A model generated the notes under the pieces. That model saw only the letters and a list, made by a program, of their open reading frames with translations, was not told where the DNA came from and made no database searches. A stretch of 64,000 bases of DNA from Aralia elata (Eukaryota > Streptophyta > Magnoliopsida > Apiales > Araliaceae): assembly GCA_034770075.1 (NCBI GenBank), contig CM068388.1, forward strand, positions 69,116,889 through 69,180,888, written 5' to 3'. The stretch's first letter is position 1, and each line of letters opens with the position of its first letter. A program made the position numbers and the translations under genes. Positions 1-9,192 of the stretch are shown here, piece after piece.

Positions 1-390
1 TACAGACATCCCTTCGGGTTTATTTACTCGAGTAACAAAGGCCACGGTTCGAGATAAGCTGGTGGTCTGCACCATTCATTCTTTGCTTGACCTTGCGCAA
101 GATTCATTTTCTTAGGCTTGAGTTACCCATGTAGCGAGTGTTAGGCCGGTGACTCCCAAACCAGACGGCTTTAGGGCACCAGATGCAGAGACACCCCTTA
201 GGCTTAATTACATGCCACGATTCAAATCTGCTCGGGCCTCCTCTACTGTAATGCTCGCTTTCTTAGGCTCTGAGTTACCCATGTAACGAGTGTTGGGCCA
301 GCGACTCCCAAACCAGATGGCTTTAGGGCACTAGGTGTAGAGACACCCCTCGGGCTTAATTACTCGAATAACCCAGGACACGATTCGAGA
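1..390 (-). repeat. Tandem repeat, about 152-bp period, in Tat T1 3' region
   Basis: Two full imperfect copies and part of a third are visible. The phrase GAGTTACCCATGTA occurs near 120 and 272, and the phrase around GAGACACCCCT near 190 and 343. A more diverged partial copy (CATCCCTTCGGG) begins the window. On the minus strand this lies downstream of the integrase remnant, so it is in the 3' untranslated region of T1. Tat/Ogre elements are known for hypervariable 3' UTRs that carry tandem repeats, which fits this assignment. Confidence 0.6.
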
Positions 391-1430
391 CATTAGCTTG
401 ATAATCATTTATCGTCTGACTTCTTGATATTAGCTTGATAATTACTGACTGCCTGACTACGTGTTAATTGCCATCAACGTCGTCATAGTTTTATACCCCA
501 TAACTGAAAGTTCGTGCAAAAGCAAAGTGAAGACTGGCATATGAGGTCGATTCTGTCGCAAACGTTGCTTTGAATTAAGGCTTTGTACCCGATCAAAAGG
601 TTGAATAGCTTTCTTCGTCTAATCATACTCACGATCGTGCTCCACGGCTGCTTATCAGAATTAATCCGATTCCTATCAAGTCAAATAAAATCCCCCTTCA
701 CGTGGGTCATTGTATCCCGGGAAAACTATGCTTGAAAAATGCCAGATAATCGTATCGTTGAATATTGAATTGACATGAGGTAGCATTTGATGATGATGGT
801 GCATGTTGATGGGATTGTTGCATGGGTGCCAATTTGCACGTCATCATTTCCTAGGTAGTTAATAAATGCCCCAGTGTTAAGTTGCTTTTCTTGTGATCTC
901 CCTCGTACTGGGTGCAACGGTATCTCGCTGGGCTGACAAAAGATCCGGTCCTTTGACTTTGTTGAAAGGTTTGGGGGATTTTTGATTTTTGAGATTTTTT
1001 TTGTGGTCGAATTTGCCCCTACTCCGGGTTCTTTGTGATTGTTAGGGGTTCTGATGTCGAGTTTGGGTTTGTCTTCGACCCATCCTTTGATCTCGTCAGG
1101 CGTATTGTCGATATCTGTCTCGTCCTGCTCAATCCCCATCAGATCGAAATCTAGCTCTATACCAAAATCGTGATCCTCCTTCAAATTTGGCCTATTGCTT
1201 GTCAGGCTAGAATGCCTCAAATCGGGGTACCTGACATAAAACAAAAATGCTTGTCATATATATAAAACATTTCAACACAGGATCTTCTTTTTGGATAACA
1301 TGACAAAATGACATGAGCGTGCAGGGATTTGAAATAAAACTCAGAATTTTAAAATCCATTGATCTTCTACTGGCCGAGATTCACTGCCATACTCCTGGAT
1401 TTACCCCTTCCTGGATATCACCTGCGGCAC
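391..1430 (-). other. T1 internal region with an unidentified open frame
   Basis: I recognise no domain here. On the minus strand an open frame of about 170 codons (726-1244) has no ATG at its start. It encodes a hydrophilic, Asp/Glu/Lys-rich sequence including DFGIELDFDLMGIEQDE. An acceptor-like TTTATGTCAG precedes it, so it may be an exon-like remnant, but this is only a guess. Its position downstream of integrase in T1 suggests retrotransposon 3' sequence rather than a host gene. Confidence 0.25.
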
Positions 1431-1431
1431 G

Positions 1432-2226
1432 GTCCAACTGGCCACGGTGAGGTCAAGCAATGGAGCTCATTAGGAGGTGCAAGGATCGCATTGGCATGGA
1501 TCTGGCATTGATGGCATTTCTTGACATGAGTATCGCAGTCAGTTTTCGCGGTTAGCCAGTAGTGACCCGTTCACATGATTTTCTTTGCCAAAAATGTTCT
1601 GCTCATATGGGCTCCGCACACATCGCTATGTACTTCGTTCATTAATCTGTGGGCTTCTTCGGCTTCCCGATATCTCAGCAGTCCCGTAGCTAGGTCCCAT
1701 TTATGCAAATCGTCTCCGCTTAGGAAGAATTTCACTGCCCATCTTTGAATTCTCTTTCCTCGGTCAGATCTGCATTTTCGGGAGAGGAGCTGTCTCGAAG
1801 GAACTCTTTAATGTTTTGATACCAAGCCCATTTAGGAGGGGCGTCACTATAGGAGATCTCTCCGATCTGATCCTCATAGGCTGTACAAGTCTGTACCGCA
1901 ATTTCCCCCTTAAAGCTCGTCTCGTACCGTGATGTGTGAATCAGGGAAGCCAGTGTGGCTAGAGTATCCGCGAAGTCATTTTGATTTCTGGGAACGTGCC
2001 GAAAGGCAATATCTTTGAATTGTTTAGCAAGTTTGATGATGAGGTGATGGTAGGGCAATAGCCGAAGCCTTTTGGTGCTGTATATTCCCATGGCCTGTCG
2101 GATGACCAATTCGGAGTCTCCAACTACTATCATCCTTTTGATTCCCATTCCCAGGGCTAATCTCAGTCCTAGGATGCATCCCTCGTATTCGGCCGTATTG
2201 TTGGAGTGGCAGAACTGTAATTTCAT
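1432..2226 (-). pseudogene. Tat-lineage pol remnant: second RNase H and integrase N-terminus
   Basis: Reading right to left, 2226-1732 encodes an RNase H-like domain of the archaeal-type (aRNH) class, with NNTAEYEG, GDSELV and NQNDFADTLATLASL carrying three expected acidic residues. A second RNase H of this kind between the ordinary RNase H and integrase is characteristic of Tat/Ogre elements. A frameshift near 1751-1757 separates it from the integrase zinc-binding domain (about 1728-1432), recognised from EVHSDVCGAHM, TGHYWLT and CDTHVKKCHQCQIH. A TGA at 1571-1573 interrupts that part and is consistent with CGA to TGA. The integrase core, reverse transcriptase, protease and gag are absent: only about 900 bases lie between this remnant and the PBS. 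The element therefore has a large internal deletion. Confidence 0.75.
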
Positions 2227-2377
2227 AGCTACCGACTTCTGCCATTTGGATGGATGGAGTATGGACTTTACGGCCTCTTAGTTGGGTCTTAGGGGCAATC
2301 TCGCAAAACAAACAAGGGCCGTAGTTTAGTACTGTGCCAGTTACAAGTTGGCAGATGCATGTCAACACTGATGCATG

Positions 2378-2437
<60 letters not shown>

Positions 2438-2451
2438 TTTTTTTTTTTTTT
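2378..2451. repeat. (ATT)n microsatellite followed by a T tract
   Basis: About 20 uninterrupted ATT units run into a tract of about 16 T. It lies between the aRNH remnant and the 5' leader of T1. Open frames over it are low-complexity artefacts. Confidence 0.95.
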
Positions 2452-3119
2452 AATCTTATCCTGCAAAACAAGGTCAGTGTTTGATGACAGGATAGTATTT
2501 AGAAGTTTTAGAAAACCTTGGTACGTGGTATGGATTGCCCTCCTGCAAAACCATGTCAGTATTCTCTTTATATGTGCAGGTGATGTAATCACATGATATA
2601 GGACATATTTATTACGATGATGACGGTATGACAGTTGTATGCCATTTACATGACATTTATTTATTTGACTGAACGATAAAAGAGCATGAAGAAGCTTCCC
2701 TTTCGTTAGGTTTATCAGAGGCTGACCTACCCTAGGGTTACTCTCGCGGGCTTTTCGGCATGAAGGTCCCTAAATCTTCGCAATCTACTCGTCTGAATCC
2801 TTTCGATTGGAGCGGATCTGGGTGGTGCGTTTCCTGAGCCATCTCCGGGGAGCAGCCCCTTCGAGTCCAGTAATAAGCAACCGACGGGTTCGCCTCAAGA
2901 GGAGGTACACTCTCAACATACATTCACATTCATCGTCCTCACCGTATGCATATGATTACTTTGAAGTAAAGCAATTCCATTCAATCATTCATTCATTGGA
3001 CAAAACACACATTCACACAACAAGTAAAACAGGTCAAAATGTCGCACGCACATACACATTCATAAATTTTAAAGGATAGGACATCATCAAGATTTGAACG
3101 CGGCTTAAGCCCTCTAATC
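2452..3119 (-). other. T1 leader region, no gene recognised
   Basis: Sequence between the microsatellite and the Tat PBS. It should be the 5' leader and start of the internal region of T1, but I see no gag-like sequence and no open frame that I can support. Confidence 0.4.
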
Positions 3120-3137
3120 TCCCCAGCGGAGTCGCCA
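3120..3137 (-). other. Primer binding site of Tat element T1
   Basis: On the minus strand it reads TGGCGACTCCGCTGGGGA, two bases after the LTR end. This is the form expected for Tat/Ogre elements, which typically use a tRNA-Arg primer. Confidence 0.75.
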
Positions 3138-3139
3138 GC

Positions 3140-4971
3140 TGTCGACGCCGGGAATGTCGCTTCTTTTGCGATATTTATCCTTTCCAATTTTAGCCTTTTT
3201 ATTAGATGATGTTTTGGAAAAGGGTCGACACTAATGTCGACGAGGTTTTGAAAGATCGTTTTTTTATGATGAGCCAATTAACCAGAGTCGCCAGTTGGTA
3301 TATTTGAAATGGATGTACCAACTCATCCGAGTTTCGTTTTCGTAAATCGTTGGCTCATATGTGACTCCGAATTAATTGGTCTGCAAACCGAGATTCTTAG
3401 AGTTCGGGGGCTTCCTTAAGCGAGGGGAAGGTGTTGGGCACCCCTCGACTTCCGTGAAACACGGTTACCGCAATCTTGATGCTTTTCCTATCCTTTTAAT
3501 TCATAAAATGTGTGTGTGTGCGTGCGTGTGTGTGCCTATGTGAATGTTGTGGTGATTTTGTGTGAGAAACCCATTTGGTCCTTTATGAAAAAGTCGTGTT
3601 TTAATCTGAGAATGCTTTAGAATGTCCTTCGATTTATACGAGAAAGCTTTATTCTTTATTAGAAAGGTTTGTTTTTGATTGTCAAAACTGCAAGGTTTCC
3701 ACTAGGTGTCGTTTTGGCAAAACAAGAGTTTTTAAACCTTCGTCAATATAGGAATCGAGACCTATATATTGCCCTCGTAAATAAAGTGGCGGGCAATTTC
3801 TAGAATCCCTTTAGCCCTATGCACAACGGTTTAATAAAACGTCATTTATTTCACAAAACCATTTCTTGTGATGTTTGAAAACGATTTTCTTTAACCTTCT
3901 CGTTAAGTGGGAATCGACATTCATTAGCACTTCCAATTTCTTATCCTCGTGATGCTAATAACCTAATTTGATTGATTTTATGAAAATCTTTATCGTTTTA
4001 GCTTTGAAATCAATTTTGTGTGTCCTGAATCAAATCAAGCATTAAAATGCGTTGGGGCTATTCATGGGCATGTAAGCCATCAAAATAACCCCAAACGCCC
4101 ACAAGCACCTATTTCACTATTTCGGGGCCTTAAACCCGATTTTTAACTTGGTATCGTTTTAAGGCCCGACGATTACATGTTTACAATCAAGGATAATCGA
4201 TCCTATTACATACACCAAAATTGTCCATCATCGGATTTGGACCACGGGGTCGCGTTCCTAGGCTCACATCCACAATTTCTACACACCCACGAAATGGATA
4301 TTACAACAATTAAACAAGCTAAAAAATCATCAAATGGATATCATCGGGCCATTAGGAAGAATTTTGTTCCGTTGGAACCCTCACTAATAATCCCTAATCC
4401 GTGTATTCTCAATAATATACAAAAAACTACATTTAATGCAACCCAAATGACCAAAAGCTTAACAAAATGATATAACAAAAATGTTATAAAAGAGGGCTTT
4501 TTCACCTTGCAAATGACACCACGATGCGTATAAACTCGTATATTAATTAGAGTAGAAAATATATGTGATACAATCTCACAAAAGAGATATAATTCCTCAC
4601 TATTTTTTCTCTTTTCTCTCCTTTTTCGCTGCTGTTTTGCTGCTGTTCTTCCTCTTTTCTTTTTCTTCTTTCGCCGCTGCTTCGCCCCCTGTATCCGAAT
4701 GAAGGAATGAGCTGAAATAGCCTGGCCAAGGGCAGCCGCAGATTCATCTGTGGCTGGCCGCAGATTGATCTGCGGCTGGCCTTGGTTTCCCCGCGCCCAC
4801 CGCGCACTTCAGCCGCTCAGCCGCCCGCCGCGCACTTCAATTATTTTAATCATTGACCGCAGATCAATCCGCGGCTGTGTGGGCTGACTTTCTCGATTTT
4901 CGGGCCGCACCTCGATTCTCGTGTCGTACCGTTGGTTTTCGCTGAGAGGCTTGTATTTTGCAGTCCGAGAA
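3140..4971 (-). mobile_element. 5' LTR of Tat element T1, left part
   Basis: On the plus strand the LTR starts TGTCGACGCCGGG just outside the PBS, and it ends in TTTGGGTGTCTACA at 16865. It is split by E1 at 4971/16681. Total length without E1 is about 2.0 kb. It contains a GT-rich microsatellite near 3509-3533, a second PBS-like GAGTCGCCAGTTGG near 3285, and a palindrome cluster near its inner junction. The open frames at 4177-4470 and 4547-4807 are not supported as genes. Confidence 0.75.
4734..4876. repeat. GC-rich palindromes in Tat LTR
   Basis: Three boxes are visible: 4734-4755, 4757-4776 (GCCGCAGAT-TG-ATCTGCGGC, perfect 9-bp stem, 2-nt loop) and 4856-4876. Each has a 2-nt loop (TC, TG, CA). 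The first has one G-T wobble and the third one mismatch. Confidence 0.8.
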
Positions 4972-5382
4972 TGTAACGAATGCAATTTTGAGAATTAATA
5001 AAAATATTTATTGAGTTGTATAAATATTTTTGTTAATTTATTGAATTAATAGATGATTTATTAAGCTATTGTGAAATAATTTTATGTTAAGTTAATTGTG
5101 TTAATTGTTACTTGAATATGATGTGTGATGATTATTCTAATTTAATTATTAATTAAATTAGATGATGAAAAGAATTATTTGAATAAATGATTTATGTTAA
5201 TAAATAATTTATTGAATAATATAATTTATTGTTGTTGTTATTAAATAAAATTATTATTTGAGTTAGTTATATTTAATTGAATTTATTTAATAATAATAAG
5301 TTCAATTAAATTAAATGTGTGACATTTAAAACTATATGTTATAATGTCTTATTAAAATAAATGAAAGGAGTTTTAATTTAGT

Positions 5383-5515
5383 TTTTCCAAACTAGGCCTT
5401 ATGACCTTTGGTTGGATAAATGAGTTATTTTAATTGTGTTTTACCAAACAAGACATAAGAATAATAGGTTATTTTTATTAGTGTTTACCAAACAAGCCTT
5501 AGAGGCTTTTGAAAT
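5383..5515 (+). promoter_or_regulatory. Tandem ACCAAACAAG-type repeats upstream of the promoter
   Basis: Three imperfect copies of a unit of about 60 bp centred on CCAAACAAG/CCAAACTAGG and followed by GCCTTA or similar. The same triplet occurs at about 20290-20430, 41055-41197 and in the other LTRs. Upstream tandem repeats often act as enhancers in plant LTRs; that role here is inferred. Confidence 0.4.
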
Positions 5516-5575
5516 CTTTAACTGATAGATTAATATCATACGTTATTATTTTATTAAATCATCAGTTTTTATTTT

Positions 5576-5766
5576 ATCAGTTTATATTTTTAAACTACGT
5601 CAGTTAAGAAAAAGAAAAGAAAGTAAGAAAGAACAGAGTTTGAGAGAAAGAAAAGAATAGAGCTCTGTGAGTTTGAGAGTTGAGAGAAAAGAAAGAACTG
5701 AGAGTTTGTGAATTGAGAAAGAGAAGGAAGGGAAGTGCTAGTAAGGAATTATATATAGCTTGAAGG
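5576..5766 (+). promoter_or_regulatory. Putative core promoter, leader and LTR splice donor
   Basis: A TATA-like TTTATATTTTTAAAC is followed by a purine-rich GA stretch that could be the start of the transcript, and then by TTGAAG/GTATAA. The donor-like motif is conserved at 14597, 20684 and 41452, and as AAG/GTAAGC at 38070/38071 in E5, where a better TATA box (CTATAAATTGG, near 37899) lies about 170 bases upstream. No transcript evidence is available. Confidence 0.35.
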
Positions 5767-6380
5767 TATAATTCTTTTGGTTTTGTTCTTCATTATGTTT
5801 TTATTATTTTATTTCTCTGTATATGATTTCTACTTCACTATATATGAATTTATATGCCAAATACATGAATTACTTGGTTATAATTGTTAGTAAGCATGTA
5901 TTAAAGATTATGTGGTGATTATAAACTAGTTTGAAGAATTAATTCATGAAAACATGCTTTAGAATTGAGTTCTTAGTTTTACAGAGCTTTATTTCATGTA
6001 TGGCATATGTGAATGAAAGTTGATGCTCTAGTTGGTTATTAATCGGTAAAGTGATAATTGTTTATGATTATTTGATGAAAAACATGAGTTATGCAAAAAG
6101 AATTGTTTTAATTGGTTGAAAAATGAATTTACAGAGTTTAATTTCATGAGAATGGTTAAAACTTGAATATTTGGTTTTAACAGTGAATTTTTGGTTTTAA
6201 ACTAGTTGTTTATGTGTTAGAATGATTAAAATGTTTACAGAACATGTTAGGTAAATGTTTTATATCATATATGATGTCTGGGTATGTTTAATTTGTATTC
6301 TGGATGGTAGAATTCGGAAAATTTGGCCAAATTTGGCCTAAGTTTTCACTGGTTCGCGACTGTAGGAGATGACTGTCGAG

Positions 6381-6495
6381 TCTCTCGCCCCGGCGAGAGA
6401 AATGAACTGTAAATTCTCGCCCCGGCGAGAAAATTTACAAATGGAATCCTCGCCCCGGCGAGAAAATTTAAAAGGAATTCTCGCCCCGGCGAGAA
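6381..6495. repeat. CTCGCC/GGCGAG palindrome array, E1 5' LTR
   Basis: Four units: 6381-6400 (TCTCTCGCC-CC-GGCGAGAGA, perfect 9-bp stem), 6414-6431 (8-bp stem), 6449-6462 (6-bp stem) and 6478-6495 (8-bp stem). All have the loop CC. They are separated by short AT-rich spacers in an otherwise AT-rich LTR. An open frame of 60 codons across the array (6369-6551) is a by-product of the repeats. Confidence 0.95.
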
Positions 6496-7138
6496 CCACT
6501 GCTGGAAATTTTTTATTTTTGTTTTCCTTTCTTAGAAGTTATGATGGATAATTAAATTTATATTAAAGTATTAAGTGATTAATGAAATTCCTAGATAATT
6601 GAAACTTGTTGATTATGGTTTGCTAAATGAGATGTTATAATAAAAAGGATAAAAGCAAGCTTAAAGTGTATATTATTTTGTAACTAATTATGTTACCATT
6701 TTATAATTAAATGTATAGATTGTTTAAGGATCGTGAGATATTTAATTTGTAATCAACGCTTGAGGCAAGTTCCTTATCTCAACTTATTACTTTATGTTGA
6801 GCAAGTTTTCCTTCCTTAAGCTTGAGAATTATTTATAGCAAGTTGTTGTTCTCTTTTAACTTGTTAATTTATTCAAGACAAGTTTATTTATATTGAGCAA
6901 GCTTATTGACCTTAGCTTATTGATATTCAAGCAAGGTTATTATCATGATTATATACTCAAGTTTTATTCCAATCATTGTTATTATTCAAACTTCGAGTAT
7001 AGTTTCTTTTGAACAAACTCTATTGAATTAGACTAGCAAACCCTTATTGATTCAGCTAGTCCTTAGTTGATGAACGTTTCAAAGACTTAGAATGTTTTCT
7101 ATACTTGTTCCAAGCCAATTTCCTTTTTGGTATGGATT

Positions 7139-7385
7139 CAGACGATAAACTGAGATGAACAACCCTAATATAGGGGATTACTTACGCGACAGCGTTAAAA
7201 TGTTTGTGCACAATACATTGTACAAAGGGCTGATCCCCCTGAGTACGAGATGTTGGTCCATAGTCTATATGACTGTTAAAGGTTACAGTAGAAATACTTG
7301 TCAACCTAGGACATAGTTCGAGGTCTTGTGACCCTCAGATATAATTTCTAAATCTTGAATTCTATATTTTTGGAATCAAGCATTC
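7139..7385 (+). promoter_or_regulatory. Ultra-conserved LTR block with paired palindromes
   Basis: A stretch of about 245 bp almost unchanged in all six E1-E3 LTRs (also about 15968-16213, 22081-22331, 31113-31363, 42876-43125 and 56407-56655), although surrounding LTR sequence differs between elements. It contains TTGTGCACAA and TTGTACAA, each a perfect palindrome, separated by four bases. Function unknown; a packaging, dimerisation or transcription role is possible. Confidence 0.6.
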
Positions 7386-7848
7386 TAAAGAGCTTTTAAA
7401 TTTAAATCATTTATTGGTTGAGAATCAGCAAACTATTACTCCTCAGTTGAAATCATTTCATTTAGATATTATTGTTATTGTACCTGTGAGCAATTGTTTG
7501 CTCACTCTTGCACAAATTATTGCAGCTAAGGCTGAGAAACCGGACGAGCCGTCCACGAGCAAAGGCAAGGGGGCAAGATGCATAAATAGCTAAAGATCTG
7601 TTATTTTATTTGATGATCGATTGTATCAAGACTTATTTAAATTACGTTTTATTCCGCATTTGATGTATTAAGGTTAAGATAACCTGGGAGTTGAATATTT
7701 AATAGTTTGGTGATGTAACCCATTTTGGGAAGATATTTCTTTAAGTTTATTTAATTGTTATTTTATTGGGTAGTTAGTTTTGAATGTATGTTATAGTGAA
7801 CACCAAATCAGTGGGAATTAAGTACCTGGATTTGGGGGTGTCACAGGT

Positions 7849-7866
7849 TGGTATCAAAGCCAGGTT
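7849..7866 (+). other. Primer binding site, E1 (initiator tRNA-Met)
   Basis: TGGTATCAAAGCCAGGTT lies three bases after the LTR end. It differs at one base from the usual TGGTATCAGAGC start of sites complementary to plant initiator tRNA-Met. E2 and E3 retain TGGTATCAGAGC. Confidence 0.9.
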
Positions 7867-8080
7867 ATGAACCTTTAGGTGGGGAAAACCTTAGGGTAGT
7901 AGCCTTTTCGAAGATAGTGAATATAGTGGTGATAAACTCTTATCGAGTTCTAAGGAATGAATTACGAAAATTCATAAAAGATAACAAAATGATTATGTGC
8001 TATGTGCTTATTTGATAACAAACTTATGTGCTCACGAGTATTATCGATTAGTAATTAAAACTTAAAACTTTGTTGTCAGG

Positions 8081-8902
8081 ATGACTGATAGAGGAGAGCC
8101 CAGCCAGACTAGGGAGGAGGAGCCCCGAGATATTCACGTGGTTCATGAGCAGCTAGTGCAGAGGGAGCTATCTCCATTGGTTACAGTTACAGGTCACGAG
8201 TATGAGCCTGAGACTGATCCTGAGGAGGACCCTGAGGAGGACCCTGAAGAGGTTGAGGAGGAGGAGGAAGACCCTGAGGGGATATCACTATCTACTTTGG
8301 GTGTTCAGATATACGAGCAGGTGTATGATCGCAACGTAGAGTTGCAGGATAGAGTGGAGGAGTTAGAGAGGCAGCTGGCGGAGCGACAGACTGCTTTGGA
8401 GCAGAAGAGCAGTGAGATCGAGGAGCTAGACATACGTCTTGGGGATGTGGAGTGGAAGCTGGTTCATGTAGAAAGTGAAAAGGAGGAGTTAGAGGAACAG
8501 GCTGCAGAACGTCAAACCACTCTAGAGCAGAAGGATGCTGAGATTCAAGACCTTTCATCACGTCTTGCAGAGGCTGAGCAGAGGCTAGCACAGTCTGAGT
8601 ATCGACGCGGACAGTTGATAGCCAGGAATGAGATTGTACAAGATGAGTTGAAAGAGGAGTCAGCTAAGCGGGCAAAAGCGGAGACAGCTTGGCTGAGGGA
8701 GGCTGATCGCGCAGATCGTGTTGAGTGTGAGGTGCGGTCAAAGAAGGCCAAGATTGATGAGATGGAGTATATTTTTCATACTACCATGGATAGAGCTCAA
8801 GATCGAGCTAATCGTCATCCAGATGTGATGGATCGTAGGATGATGACACGCATTATGGAGCAGGAACGCCAGGAAGCTGTGCGTCATGGGATGTCATCAT
8901 AG
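8081..8902 (+). CDS. Accessory acidic coiled-coil protein of E1, 273 aa
   Basis: An intact ORF between PBS and gag, in a different frame from gag. The ATG directly follows an acceptor-like TTGTTGTCAGG (8071-8080) that is conserved in E2 and E3. Residues 1-45 are hydrophilic. About 46-68 form an acidic stretch built from EEDP repeats ending in EEVEEEEED. About 85-225 are Glu/Gln/Arg/Leu-rich with heptad spacing, for example LQDRVEELERQLAERQTALE, and predict a long coiled coil containing two related AERQT-LEQK blocks. The C-terminus (about 235-273) is basic and Met-rich. I see no enzyme motif, zinc finger, signal peptide or membrane segment. It is not a standard Tekay protein and I do not recognise the family. 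Conservation in three elements argues that it once mattered to the element. A structural or targeting role is speculation. Confidence 0.8.
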   Translation: MTDRGEPSQTREEEPRDIHVVHEQLVQRELSPLVTVTGHEYEPETDPEEDPEEDPEEVEEEEEDPEGISLSTLGVQIYEQVYDRNVELQDRVEELERQLAERQTALEQKSSEIEELDIRLGDVEWKLVHVESEKEELEEQAAERQTTLEQKDAEIQDLSSRLAEAEQRLAQSEYRRGQLIARNEIVQDELKEESAKRAKAETAWLREADRADRVECEVRSKKAKIDEMEYIFHTTMDRAQDRANRHPDVMDRRMMTRIMEQERQEAVRHGMSS

Positions 8903-9192
8903 ATTGTGATTAGTTATGTTATTAGGAAGCTATGAAGTGAATAAATTGTAATCCCAGTTTCTATAATGGGATAGTATGATAATGTAATTCTGAAACTTTG
9001 TGATTTCAGGATAGATGATGTAAATAACTACGATGTTATCTCTATTATGTTTTGAAGCAGTTAATGAATAAAATGCGAAAGTTTATCAGATGTACTGTGT
9101 GTTAAGTGTTTTATATAAATGTTTAAGTTAAGACTTAAATGTTTAGGTAATTGAGCAATAGTCTAATGACGCGAATTGTTTTTAACAGTAAG

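Larger units (their letters stand above)
4972..7845 (+). repeat. E1 5' LTR
   Basis: Starts TGTAACGAATGC and ends GGGGGTGTCACA, matching the 3' LTR closely. In order it holds: an AT-rich start; a tandem ACCAAACAAG-type repeat (about 5383-5515); a TATA-like stretch (5576-5590); a purine-rich leader; a donor-like AAG/GTATAA (5765/5766); the palindrome array (6381-6495); the ultra-conserved block (about 7139-7385); and an acceptor-like TTGCAG at 7525 followed by a small lysine-rich frame. In this copy that frame carries two extra G near 7570. Confidence 0.93.

Noticed and set aside
2362..2596. Poly-Ile and poly-Asn type frames over 2378-2451
   Set aside because: Low-complexity artefact of the (ATT)n microsatellite.
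4177..4470. 97-codon frame in the T1 LTR
   Set aside because: AT-rich, without motif, inside an LTR on the strand opposite to the element.
6369..6551. Open frame of 60 codons with repeated SPRREN and LAPAR phrases, also at 15201-15383
   Set aside because: It is the translation of the palindrome array. The two LTRs are copies of each other, so its recurrence is not independent evidence of coding.
7849..7866. tRNA-like sequence at the PBS sites
   Set aside because: Only the 3' complement of a tRNA is present, with no cloverleaf, so it is a primer site and not a tRNA gene.
8292..8751. Antisense open frames opposite the coiled-coil ORF (also 23257-23716, 23887-24310, 48987-49193)
   Set aside because: They follow the sense copy wherever it is and change with it. 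GC-rich heptad codons leave the antisense frames open by chance, and no independent start or motif is seen.
8081..8902. Coiled-coil ORF as a host myosin, kinesin or SMC-like gene
   Set aside because: It is found at the same place in three elements between PBS and gag and has no motor or ATPase motif. Heptad-rich similarity alone is not evidence.
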